Notes under the pieces: model-generated | What the model saw: the letters and a program-made list of their open reading frames with translations, nothing else | Told to the model about the DNA's origin: nothing | Database searches by the model: none | Program-made: the position numbers and the translations under genes | Shown: positions 35,997 to 46,679 of the stretch, piece by piece | Numbering within the stretch: the stretch's first letter is position 1 | Layout: every line of letters begins with the position of its first letter | Assembly: GCA_004154925.1 (NCBI GenBank) | Contig: QJNS01000023.1 | Coordinates: 1 to 64,000 of the forward strand | Length of the DNA: 64,000 bases | DNA from: Monosporascus cannonballus | Taxonomy: Eukaryota; Ascomycota; Sordariomycetes; Xylariales | Direction of reading: 5' to 3'

Positions 35997-38900
35997 AGGA
36001 TAGGTGCCTATATGTAAGCCAATGGTGTTAGCCGGCTAAATCTCATAATCGGATATTCCCGAATTGGGATTGGGATGAAAGAATACCGAGGATTGGAGGG
36101 TTTGCTGGCACAGTCGCCTCATACGCCTGGGATTTCAAGGCGCCGAGGCCCCTGGCGTCATTGGTAGAACGAGATTTCCTCAAAAGAAAGCTCAGGAATC
36201 CCATTTTTTATGCGAACTAGACGGTGATTCAGCAAGGCCATATGCGGGTGTCTTCAGCCAACTTCAATATCTGGTTGCTGTGTCTTCATTGTTCAGCCAG
36301 GAAGCGAAGTATCGCGGGGCTCCATGCCAATCCTAGAGGATAGATTAGATTGCTAAGACCCTTATGGAACTAGTTGTAGTCTCGACATATCGAGACAATG
36401 GCTATTAGATATATACAAAAGGAAAAGGAATGGCTTGATCAAGAAGACGAAGAGTGGTTATTATTAGATAAGATAAGGAATGAGTTCATGACGTGGAAGA
36501 ATGAGAAGACCGAGCAGAAGATGTGAACAAGAGCTTGCCACAATTTGAAAACCGGATCATAGTAAGAGTATATGTGTTGGAAGACGGATTCGTGTACCTA
36601 CCGGCGGATCGATTACACATTCCAACCATGACAGCCGCCTCGGACAACCTTAACATGCAGGTCTAACTAAAACTCTCCGGATAGTTATAGTTAGCTTTAG
36701 CTTTAAATCTCGGTGTTTGCCGGTGCTGACAGATCATATACGCCATCTCAGCGGAGAAGTAAACTATACTAAAAACAGGTCTCGTCCGACCCATGTGGGC
36801 CCCCTGTAGCCTATAGGCAGTGTCTCCCAAGTCAAGCGGGTGTGCTGAATTCGCTGGAGACACTATACTAAAGTCATTAGTTTCTTACGGAACATATCGT
36901 AATACTGATCTGCTGGTTAGTGCAGAGAGATGTGTGTAGGTACGGAGACCTGCAGCTCAGACGCACCGGGACCCGGTGCTCTGCGTCACTCCTGCATGCA
37001 ACGCATACGTCAATCAATGAAAAACTTCCTATTTATCCCCTCTCATCCCGATTGGACCGGCTGACTGTTTGCGAAACAGGCAAGGGAATAAAAATACGCA
37101 GGTGTAGTCTGGCGAGACGGGATGAAAATCCAGATAATCAAAAGTTGCGCCTAAGTACTTAAGCAAAGCAAAGCATTGCCCCTAACAGGAGGTTTGTCTA
37201 CTCCTATACTTCGTATGCCATGAAGTTCGTTTACCGAAGCTTTCACCCCACTTTGGGGAGAGATCCAGGCCCAGACTTAAACAGGGTCCAGCGTAGCATC
37301 CCGGAGATCTTATTTTGTAAACCATGTCAACATAGTACGATATCTATAATAGCACTTATGATGTGCTTCACACCTAGCCTAAGGTGGCGTATAAGGGTTA
37401 AGGACGTGGGGGGAAGAAGATTTTATAAGATATCTATATTTCCCGTCGCCGTGGGCACATATATTTTGTTCGTCGTCTCGGTATCCTAATGGATTATATG
37501 AACTGGGATGTTGCGGTAGGCCGGGATACGGAGGTGTAACAGGACACGAGACGTTAACTAAGACTTAGCCGAGCCAGAACCAAGACCATGGGTGGGTGTG
37601 TGCTGGACAGGGGAAGATCGGAGAAGGGAGATCTGCCACGCGACCCCCCGGCAGCGAATCCCTGGCGAATCGCGCCAGCATCAGCCTTGTTTTTATGCAG
37701 GGGCCTGTATACTGTAAACTTACGTAGGTAGCCGTGTTCGGCAATTGAAATATCTTAGAACCTTCCCTTTCGCTTGCAGGTAGTTCGAAATGCAGACATG
37801 TACAAGATGGACGCATACGCTTCGAGAGATATCTTCTAGGGGGCATGAAAAATTATAATATTTCTCTGGCTATTCACAGCGACAAAAGTAATGCCATGCA
37901 CTCGTCCTTAGGTAATTATTAGGTCCGTTAGGCTAGGACCTTCCTGCACGCTTCCGTACCTTTACCGTTAGGTGCGACCTTACCTAAGCACTTACCAACT
38001 CATGGACAACTATTCATATATCATGCAAACGAGGCCTATCAGTTGTGACCCCTGGAAAGAAGTATCTTCAAAGAGCGTTATTGCTTTTATTTTTATTTTA
38101 TTTTACTTTTATTTTGTCCCCCTCCCGAAATAAACCGAGCTTCCCCCACTCCTCTGCCGCCCTACTCATGTCGGAGCGATGTCCACATTTGGGCTTGTGT
38201 CCCGTATGATATAACAGAGCCTCTTACCCACTTCCCTGTTTCCACGATCATAGCTTCAGTAAATCTAGGTGTTCAGCAGATAATGCCCATCAACTCTCCC
38301 ACTGACAGGCTACACTACCTGCGTACCTAGTCAGGAGCTCGCAGGTCAAGAAGGCCATCGTGAGTAGCCGTACCGACATTATTGTACTGCATCTTTGGTA
38401 CGTGTTAGATTTCAGCTGCTCCTGCTTAGGTTGTTAACTACTAGCTAGGCCGAGACAATAGTGGCAGAAGTGGATAAACTCCTGAAGACCGAGCTTGGAG
38501 GTATCTGCCTAAATAAGTTAAATCTGGTAGGACTACCCAATGGGAAGACGAATCGATAGGAAGGGAAGATATTAAGAAGTTTCGACGTCCGGCAACCGGC
38601 CACGTCTCGCTCGGCAGCGTTTGCTACAGTGGCATGAATTGCCAAGCTAGCACTAGGAATGCCATGTCTTGCATAATGGATTCTCCCGAGTGTACCGGGT
38701 TCTCATGTCCATCTTGCTACTGAAGCTCCTACCCTAACGTTTCCAATATGCGTTCACAGTAGTGGCGCGACCAAGATGCCTAAGGTGCGATTGCCAACAT
38801 AACCCAATGTCGTGTAAGCGTTCATTCCCTTCGGACAGAGTATTCAAATCGTGCTATGACATGTTCGGACCTTCTCTTTTCGAAGACAAGAATTTTCAAA

Positions 38901-39222
38901 CAAAGTAGAGGGGCAGTAGAGACTTACCATAGACAGGACGAACTTTCGTCCGTTTTGATTAGACGTGTCGAGCCTCATCTCCTTCACAGCCATCCCTCCA
39001 ACAGCATTAAACGAGGACTGGCGGAGGCGAGTTAACTTTGCCAAGTCTTCTATCTTTTCTCATGGCCCCAAGTATACCTACGCAATAATTTCTAATTCAC
39101 GCTTGTCTCATTGCTGTCCTAGTTGCATCCTACCCGTGTTGAAAGTAGTCATCCACGAACGTTAGAGAGCCTGCGTCAGAAGGGCCCTTGTCTAGGGCGA
39201 GCTGACATAGTCGCCACACGAT
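35997..39222. other. Gene-poor 3.2-kb intergenic region
   Basis: No long coding frame was found. A 42-codon frame on the plus strand at 36398-36526 (MAIRYIQKEKEWLDQ onward) is rich in Glu, Lys and Trp and reads more like protein than its surroundings. It follows a perfect 7-bp inverted repeat near 36380 (GTCTCGA-CATA-TCGAGAC). It could be a small gene or a fragment, but I cannot name it. A TTTTA-rich tract lies at about 38084-38117. CTGACATAG at 39212-39220 looks like a branch point and acceptor just before the next gene, but the two are too close for a normal intron end. Confidence 0.4.
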
Positions 39223-40652
39223 ATGACTGGCAAAAAGAATTCCGAGGCTCAAAGCCAAGCCAAGCTTGAGGCAGCTGCGCTATGCAGTTAGAGACCTGGT
39301 AGCCCAGAAGAAGAGCATGACGACGTCACCTGGCATCCCAGGCACGCCACCAAACCACAGGCGGCGGAGGAGTCAAAGATAGAAGCGTCACCTCCGGAAG
39401 ACAAACCGCCGGCAGAGCCTGGCAAGGTCCAGAAACACCCAAGCAGCCCCAGAAACGCCGAGGCGAGATTGCTTGCAAGTTTGGCACCTGGACTTAACCC
39501 GATTGGTAAGCACTTCTGCAATTTACTGCCATCTGTACTTAGCTCACCGCTTCTGTGTTGAAGCTATATCAGGTCCGGCTAAAGCAAACCACCCAGCGGA
39601 ACCCTCTGCGCCGGAAAGCCATGTTCAGGTTATCGAACAAATCGCCATCATCCTGCAGGATGTAGGACGGCGTATCAACTCTGTGTCCGACGGGGGCAAC
39701 ACTACTGTTATATATGGGAATGACAATGACGAAGGTCGTCCAGCTGAGAGGGACATACTTCAGGAAGGATGCGACCGCATCGTCAATGTTGTGCAGAATG
39801 CATTTCACGGCTGCGTACAACCTGAACAGGGCACTGTTGCTGCCGCCGACGATGGACTCCCTAATGCCAATCCTATACCGCCCTCCAACGAAGCTCCGAC
39901 TGCAGCACAGGAACCTCCGCCCGGAGAGGCTCGGCGGAGCTCAACCAAGCCGGCCTTGAAGGCGGCCCTACGACTTATTCGTGAGACGTTGCGCCTCCGG
40001 GGTGAGGTCCTCCGGGAGGACGAGCACGGCGACCACCGTGAAAGTGCTCCAGACGCCGCTCAAGCATCCATTGCATATGCTGAGGCCCACCCGCAGCTCT
40101 CCGAGAAGGTGGCGGCAACGTTGGAGAAGGAGAAAGCTAAAGAAGAGCGAAAACGCCTAAAGCTGGAGAAGGAGCGGGTCAGGAGAGAGACTAAGCTTGC
40201 CAAGAAGGAGGCTAAGACCTTGGAAAAGGAGGAAAAGGACAGGGAAAGGGAGGAGAAGGCAAGGGAGAAACTCGAGCGCAAGGAAGAGCGAAGGGCAAGG
40301 CGCAAGGAGACGCGCAAGGAAATGTTCAAGCATTACCGCGAGAAGCATGGTAAGTTGGAAGTATGCCGAACCTGAAGATCTTCCTTGCTTACCGGACCCC
40401 GCAGGGTCAGCCGCCGATGATGAAGCTGCCGGACCATCACGTTCCGTTGGCGGAGGTGACGGGGCGAGCTCTCCTTCTCTCGGGTCCCGTTTGCAGAGAT
40501 GCGCCCCCTCTAGGCCCCGAGTCCATTGCTCCGCAAGAAGCCCGCTGTTGTCGACCTCATATTCCTGCGAGAACTCGTTACGATTTCTAGGCAGCACACC
40601 TCCGGTTGATGCGATGGCTTCCTGCAGCGGGTGTCATCGTGAGTGGCATTAG
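39223..40652 (+). pseudogene. Coiled-coil, Lys/Glu-rich protein gene with an in-frame stop in exon 1
   Basis: Unrecognised. Three coding segments join in one frame: 39223-39505, 39564-40349 and 40405-40652. The introns at 39506-39563 (GTAAGC donor) and 40350-40404 (GTAAGT donor) both end in AG. The sum is 439 codons with a stop at the end and one internal TAG at 39289-39291, after codon 22. Segment 1 beyond the stop is Pro/Glu-rich, from PGSPEEEHDDVTWHPR to LASLAPGLNP. Segment 2 holds a helix with VQVIEQIAIILQDVGRRINS and then about 90 residues of charged coiled coil (KAKEERKRLKLEKERVRRE and onward). Segment 3 is Ser/Gly-rich. No Met follows the TAG until close to the end of segment 2, so an upstream start is required. 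Either this is a nonsense allele or the true first exon lies farther upstream, with the acceptor at GTTAG (39287-39291) removing the stop. Confidence 0.5.
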
Positions 40653-41019
40653 TAGCACATAGCTACTTCGCATAATTGACAATGACGGAAACTCGACTGG
40701 TTAAAGAGGCCGAGGTGCGATAGGACGTTGGTGAAGGGACAGCTTGGAAAGTGAGACCGACGCTGCTAGGGGGTATAGGTAGCTGTTAGACTGCATGAAT
40801 TGTTTATTCCTCTGGCACGTCAGCGCCATAATATCTGAAATACGCCCGTGCCTTTGAATGACGTCTCTTCCCATCTAACGCCGGTATACATCCCATTCTC
40901 TATGCGAGTCCTAGCCCCATGAGAGTATCGTCGTATGCGCCGTATCCCTGTTATCGAAGGCTTTCCCTTTATACGGCATAAGCGGCCTAAGTGAATTCCC
41001 CCTCGGCCCGCGACCCCGC
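40653..41019. other. Convergent spacer between the coiled-coil gene and YUH1
   Basis: These 367 bp separate two stop codons facing each other. They hold only 3' UTRs as far as I can see. No gene or repeat is evident. Confidence 0.5.
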
Positions 41020-41886
41020 TCAATCATCCAAGGACCCGGCCAGCGCGACGCAGCTAAAGCGCAGATCGCCACCCTCGCGCTCGAGGAACTTCAGCGGGCC
41101 CCAGAGCAGCGCCTTCTCGCTGAGCACGTCCTCCCCCTCGCCGAGCTGCCCGCGCGCGATGGGGCCCCTCCGCCGGCCGTCGAGCTCCCACAGCTTGCCG
41201 TCGTCGGCCCGCACGAAGCACACGTAGTGCAGGTCAATGTCGTCTTGCGCGTCGGGCGCCGCCGTCGCGCCCCGGCTCGCCGCCTCCGCGTGCGCCGAAG
41301 CCAGCGCCGGCGTCCGCTCCAGCAGCTCCGCGCGCTCCTTTGGGGGGAGCGGGATCGCCGCGCGAATTAGCTTGTCGAGGTCCGAGTCCGGTTCTGTGTG
41401 GTGCGCGAGAGGGTTAACATGGACTATCGCCTCGTGGGATGATCACTACCGCCTAAACCGAAAACGAGGGGAGACTACGGGTTTAAAAGCGCAAAAGAGC
41501 TCACCGACGAAGCCGCGCGCGGGGCCGTTGCTCACGGCGTGCAGGAGGCCCATGAGGCCGCAGGCGTTGCGGATGGTCTGGCGGAACCAGACGACGGGCT
41601 CGGCCTCGCCGCGGCCCTCGTACTCGGGGACGGCGGAGTCCTCGGCCATGCGCTGCGACTCGTACGCGGCGCTCACGGGGAAGACGAGCAGCAGGGCCAG
41701 CGCGGGCCGCGGCACGAACGCGAGCAGCTCCGGCTCCGTGATCGAGTACACGTCGTGCACCGCCAGCGCCCCGCTGAGCCCCAGCCGCCGCAGCAGCGCC
41801 GTCATCACCTCCGGGTTCGCCTCCAGCGGCACGAACGCCGGGCGCCCCGCCTCCGCCGGCAGGTCGGGGTTGGTTATTGACGTCAT
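41020..41886 (-). CDS. yuh1: Ubiquitin C-terminal hydrolase, YUH1/UCH-L3 family (peptidase C12)
   Basis: Releases small adducts from the C-terminus of ubiquitin (and NEDD8/Rub1 precursors) in the cytosol, using a Cys-His-Asp thiol protease fold. Exon 1 spans 41886-41505, a 111-bp intron spans 41504-41394 (GTGAGC donor, GTTAAC branch, ACACAG acceptor), and exon 2 spans 41393-41020; the total is 251 residues, a typical length. The N-terminal FVPLEANPEVMTALLRRLGL and DVYSITEPELLAFVPRP are family hallmarks. The active-site segment is QTIRNACGLMGLLHAVSNG, with the catalytic Cys at about 101. Exon 2 holds the crossover-loop region, then LHYVCFV with the catalytic His and LWELDGRRRGP with the catalytic Asp, so the triad is complete. 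Codon use is very GC-rich, like the 3' part of DCL1. The ATG is preceded by a purine-rich leader. Confidence 0.93.
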
Positions 41887-41990
41887 TTTTTTTCTGCTTT
41901 CGCGTTTCTTGCCCTTTTCTTGTCTTTCCTCCCTCTCTCTCTCTTTTTCCTTCCGACTTCCCTGGTCTCTAATCGTTGGTTTTTCTTGTC
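41887..41990 (-). promoter_or_regulatory. Purine-rich leader/promoter tract of YUH1
   Basis: Read in the direction of YUH1, the roughly 100 bases before the ATG are almost all A and G, with a GAGAGAGAGAG core and an A8 run touching the start codon. CT/GA tracts just upstream of the start are a usual core-promoter or 5'-UTR feature of well-expressed ascomycete genes. The exact transcription start cannot be read from sequence. Confidence 0.5.
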
Positions 41991-42889
41991 GTATGGGACT
42001 GTCGTATGTGGATTGGACTGGAAGACCAAGTTTTGTGTATTTACTTGAAAGGGGTTGTATTTCGTTGCAAATATCGGACCTTCAAGTGATTGATTTTGTA
42101 GGGATAAATGTAAGGGGTTTGCCCCACCACTGTAGTGCTCTTAAGGCAGCAGGTGGTATGACGCCACGCGTGGCTACCCCCGCGATATATAGTGCACTTC
42201 TCTAGCAGCTTATGTACGGGGAATATTTATAGGTTCAGTATATCCCGGGTCTACAACGTAGGGGCGCTCAGCACTTCGTCACTTACTAAGCACCATGACT
42301 GTTTACAGGAGGCCAGGCCGCCAAACACGATTGCAGGTACCTTGTGAGTTTTCCCGTTAACGTGTGCCCTGGAGCGCCTCCATACCCCGTGCGTTACTCT
42401 GGATTGACAATTACCTAGCCTGTTACTCGCCGCCTCCTTACTGAGTTCTTCGACTTATTAATATAATTCGTTGCAGAGCAGGTCCAAAACATTACGGAGG
42501 TATCGTAACGGATCGCGACGATCCTTGGCAGGGTCTGCTCGGCGTTCAACTACCGACATATATAAAAATGCCCTGGTTGGTTCAGACCAGGCTGGTATGC
42601 AATGCAACTCAAGTTTGTCGTCGAGAGCCTGCTGATCTAATTCTGCTGGGTGACTGGCCAATCTGTGTGGTTCTCGTTATTTTGAGCCAATAGTTAATGC
42701 ACGTCGCCGGTCTTCCTCTCAACTGGCACCTCGCACCGGGGGGGGGGGGGGGGGTGGGGGCCGGGGGGCTATGTAAGCAATACGGCTCTCGAGAGTCAAA
42801 CAGTTATGGGGGAGGGTTATGCCTCCTCCCCCGTTCTCACCTTTTCCCTTTCGGCTACTTTTGAACTTGGACAGACAATTTCCATCACA
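41991..42889. other. Divergent intergenic region between YUH1 and the Cys-rich membrane protein gene
   Basis: About 900 bp with no convincing coding frame. It ends in a G-rich patch (42738-42768) close to the start of the plus-strand gene. An in-frame ATG at 42806 lies 84 bases before the start I prefer for that gene. Confidence 0.5.
42738..42768 (+). repeat. G-rich tract (17 G, then GGGGG and GGGGGG)
   Basis: The plus strand reads G17, T, G5, CC, G6 within about 30 bases. Runs like these can fold into G-quadruplexes. The tract lies 37 bases before the first in-frame ATG (42806) and about 120 before the second (42890) of the downstream gene, so it would sit in its promoter or 5' UTR. It may also be a place where the assembly is unreliable. 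Confidence 0.8.
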
Positions 42890-43895
42890 ATGCATCTATG
42901 GGCCAAAGTTGACCAGTATCTAAAGCGGCTGATTCCTCGGGGGCCCACGGTCCCCAGTGTCTGTTACGAAGTTTGTAGTAAGGCTCTAGTTTTGGCTTGT
43001 CCTGTAAATCCCGGGGCTTCCCTTCTGATCAAACCACTACAGATAATGCCTACCTGTCAGGGCAGGCAATCGGACAGTCACCTGAACTATGCCAGCAGGA
43101 TTCAGAGTTCCTCATGTACTACGATGAATGTCAGGAATGTATGGAAACTCATCTAAAAGATTCTAACACCACGCCGAGGGACTACCTGGCGCCGCAATTT
43201 TCGCAGTTTATCGGTTACTGCGAATCATCTGGCTCCATACCGACGCCGACGGCATCTGTCTCGTACGTCGACGCTACTACTACGATCCCTTACACGGCCA
43301 CGGTGGACGGGGTTCAAGTGGTGTGGTCGTTCGTCACGGTGGTGCGGTCCTTTGCGCCTGTCGCTGCAACTACCACGGTAGAGATCACCACGGAGGTCGG
43401 CACGGAACAAACGGTCTTGACTTTCATCACAACCTATGCTCAGCTACCGTCCACTGCAACGGATGAGCACGATCCGACCGTGATTTCCACGTCGACATCA
43501 GCAGGTAAGTCGACCCTCCTAACACTCTTTAGATGAGGCAAAGTATGACAACTGAAGTGATAGCAACGAGCCTTCCTCCGTCACCATCACCTGCACCGCC
43601 CGAGACTTCGAACCGAGCTTGGATTGCGGGTCCCGTTGTTGGTGGAGCTGGAGGCGTCGTACTTTTTGTTCTTCTCGCCTACATCTGGGCACGAAGGCGA
43701 CGGCGAACGCAGAACGAAGTGGAGGGGAATACAGGGGATCAAGAGGGGAGGAAAGCCGAACTTCATTCGAATCACCTCCCTGCGGAGATGGAATCTAGGA
43801 GCATCATGGTAGAGCCACAGGAGTTGCAAGGGGACCAGCCAGTAATACGACCGGATTGTGGGGGCACCAGGACGGGTACGAATATGTCGCCTTGA
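42890..43895 (+). CDS. Cys-rich, Ser/Thr-rich single-pass membrane protein (putative cell-wall sensor-like)
   Basis: Three exons, 42890-42977, 43043-43504 and 43564-43895, join in frame to 293 residues; introns are 65 and 59 bp with GTAAGG and GTAAGT donors. Splicing creates VCYEVCNNAYLSGQAIG and restores a Cys-rich module: CYEVC, a Cys at PELC, CQEC and GYC (about residues 25-95). A Thr/Ser/Val-rich stalk follows (about 100-205). A transmembrane helix runs about GPVVGGAGGVVLFVLLAYIW, then RRRRR and a roughly 65-residue cytosolic tail. This layout recurs in Pezizomycotina proteins of the plasma membrane and wall; function is unknown. Oddly, no hydrophobic signal peptide precedes the Cys module from either ATG (42890 or 42806), so the N-terminus may be decayed or a signal exon may lie upstream. 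Confidence 0.7.
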
Positions 43896-44546
43896 GACAC
43901 GGCGCCACGAAGCAATATAATTACCATAATGTACATATATATGTTGGTTTAACATACAGGTAAGGTGATAATAGTGGTTTCGTAGTGTGAAATGGGGAAT
44001 GATAGTCCTAGGACGATTCGTACTGGTGAATAGAAGCGCGTTTCATCGGAGTAATAACATAACTTTACGGCAAGCATAGTGTATAGTGACGTAACCTACA
44101 GCTAACACCACAGAGTGGCTTTATGGGGATTACGGAGATTTCAATTGGTAGACGGCGAGGGTTTAAAGGAGGTCAACCCCTATTTGTAAGATCCAACGAC
44201 TTAGCCATACTAGCGCCACCTCCCGAACCTTAAAGACAAGTCATCCAAAAACCTAAGCGCTTCGATAATAGACAGCATGGTCGTGGGACGCAAGATACTC
44301 ATGGGACCTATTTCATATTTCATGTTAAATAGCGTGTGGCCTGATGGTCTTAGTCCCTCCATTACAGGTAGTCGTTATATATGCTAGATCATGTGCATGT
44401 ACGGAGAAACGAAATTGGTTTACGGTCTCAACGGGATCCCGCATTCGACCATGGCCGCCCAGGGGACTGTATATTAAGGGCTATTTCGATCGTATGACGC
44501 TCTCGGTATAGAATCTTCCAGTTGAGATTTGGCAACGGAGGCCACC
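43896..44546. other. Convergent intergenic region
   Basis: About 650 bp between the stops of the Cys-rich membrane protein gene and the GH76 gene. No coding frame, repeat or RNA gene is visible. Confidence 0.5.
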
Positions 44547-46135
44547 CTAGAATCCTACGGCGGCGCCCACCATCACTGCACCAAGCACGATACCCAAGTT
44601 GATGTTCCCTCTGGTACCCAGGTTAATAGAAAGCGGTTGGTCGGTTGCAGCGCCAGAATTTCCGTTGCTGTCATTGTTGCTGCTGCTGCTATTACTGCTT
44701 TCGCCTGGCGTTGACCCCTTCGTCTGGGTTAAGACACTGACGAGGGCACTAAGGACGCTTGTTTGCGCGCCTGCGCTCGCCTCGTCGAACCTGCCAGCGG
44801 CCCAGGCGAAACCGCACATGCGACCGCCCTCGCCGCCGGTACAGGTGGCCGCGGCGGCCTTGGCGCTCGTCATCAGGACGGGGAGGATCTTTTCGGCCGT
44901 GTCCGGGACGAGACGCGCGGTCGAGCCGAGGGCTCGGTGGAGGTAGCCCTTGAAGAACTTCATGTCGGTGGTGCACACGCCGCCCTTCTCGCACGAGACC
45001 TCGACCGCGACGCCGTCGGGGAAGAAGACCTCGAGCGTGCGGCTGACGAGCCCGTCCATGCGCGACTTCCAGGCCTCGTCACCCGTCTGCGCACATGTGA
45101 GTTAGTTGGGGAAAGTCCATTGGGCATCTTCACCCCGAAGTGCGGAGAGTGCTTGGGGACGTACGTATTTATACATATGTGCGCAGCCCTGCAGGAGCAT
45201 CGCGGCGTTGTATGAGAACTGAGCCTTGTTTATTTGGTCACATTGCGAGACTTTGGCGCCATCGTAGACGTTGAATTTGTCGTCAACGAGCCCAATATCC
45301 GAGAGCAGGTCGTAGGTGCGAGCGACCCGCTCGGAGATTGTCTTGTTGCTCGTGAGATATGCCAGCCGAGACCCAAGGTCGAAGTAGGCAGCATTAGCGG
45401 CCACTGGTCACGTATCAGTTATGACCCGCGTGATCGGTTCGCGTTGATATATTGGCGGGGAGGAGTGGTGCTGGGGCTTGGGTCGTTACTTACTGCTGAT
45501 ATAATCGTAACCCTGGTTGCTAGGGTAAATCTGCCATCGCAAAGCTCCGGTGCATTCTCCCTCGGACGCTCGGCGTTTTTCGCTGGACTGTTGCTCGAAG
45601 ACAGCCTTTGCTAGATCCACCCAACGGTTGTTGTTGTCCGCCGGATCTTTGAACCCAGTCTCGGCAGCGAGGATAGCCGCCATAGCCCAGAGGGCCTGGT
45701 CGTCATTGCCCATCGACGCGGTCCAGTTCGCGGGTAAGAAGTCATCGTCTCCCCTCTGCCACAGCAGGCCCCGCATGATAGAGTCGTCGTGGGTAGTATC
45801 TCCGGCAAGGTTTCGGTGGTCCAGCAGGCTCGACCAAAGCGCAGCCCCGCTCCACCAGTAATAATCGCCGTCCGGGGGAGGCCCGGGCAGTATACCGGGA
45901 ACCATGCCTTCCTCGTCGCCCTTGTAGAAGGTCATGAGGTCGTCTGCCACATTTGACGCTGCCTTCTTGATCGACTCTGAAGAATATTGTAAGAATCACC
46001 AGCCTAAATGCGAAACAGAGCACCTGTGCATGGTGGGAACCAACCTTGATCCTCAAAATCCACCTTCAGGGCTCCGAGAACCCCGTTGATGCCGAGGAGT
46101 AGCTGCATGAGCCGCATCGTCCGCAAGCTCGCCAT
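44547..46135 (-). CDS. dfg5: GPI-anchored GH76 family enzyme, DFG5/DCW1 type
   Basis: Dfg5/Dcw1 proteins are thought to cross-link GPI-anchored wall proteins to glucan by transglycosylation; the fold is that of alpha-1,6-mannanases. Four exons, 46135-46045, 45976-45494, 45403-45165 and 45086-44547, join in frame to 450 residues; introns are 68, 90 and 78 bp. Residues 1-21 form a signal peptide (MASLRTMRLMQLLLGINGVLG). The catalytic domain starts with the KVDFEDQ and SIKKAASNVADDLMTFYKG segments, then YYWWSGAALWSSLLDH and the acidic pair in SMGNDDQALWAMAA. QINKAQFSYNAAMLLQG and the Cys-containing VCTTDMKFFKGYLHRAL follow, both typical. The Ser/Asn-rich stretch and final hydrophobic NLGIVLGAVMVGAAVGF form a GPI-attachment signal. 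All introns have good donors and acceptors. No break is seen. Confidence 0.92.
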
Positions 46136-46679
46136 GCTGACGGAGGTGAACGCCTTGCTTTTCCAAGATGACTAAACTGTTAGGGTAAAGTTCGCAAGAC
46201 GACAAACGAGTGATGTCAACAAAACACAGAGCTAGTGACGCCGGAGTGGTACTGGGTAGGGAGAGTAATATGAAGCCAACGCAGATAAACGAGGGAGATG
46301 AAGACGCCAAAGAAGGAAACGAATGGTTTGGTCAAGATATAAGTAGAGATGATCATGAATCCGTATCTTAAAAACCTCAGTACTAAAAATAATTCTGCTG
46401 CCTGCGCCCCAATGAATCCTACGGCCTCTGGCCCCGGCCGGGTAAACTGGATCACGATGCGGTGGTCGTGGGCGCCAAGGGGCGCTCGGATAAGTAAGGC
46501 TTATCCTTACCAGCCCCACAGCAATAGAGCCACTGCAAGGGTCCCGCTGTTAGGCTGCAGGATAGATATGTGGAGTATAAGTACGATGTATCTTGGTAGG
46601 TGAGTGGTAGGAATAATACCAATATACTCCATACTTACATATAACCACGGGAACTCCTCTTCCTCGATCAATCAAAGGT
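46136..46679. other. Upstream region of the GH76 gene
   Basis: These 544 bp precede the GH76 ATG and must hold its promoter. Open frames here overlap on both strands and look random. I see no further gene. Confidence 0.5.

Noticed and set aside
41237..42205. 322-codon plus-strand frame
   Set aside because: It lies antisense to YUH1, whose two exons give a complete catalytic triad; the frame is a Ser/Ala/Arg-rich shadow of GC-rich DNA.
44763..45215. 150-codon plus-strand frame
   Set aside because: It is antisense to the last two exons of the GH76 gene and has no independent support.
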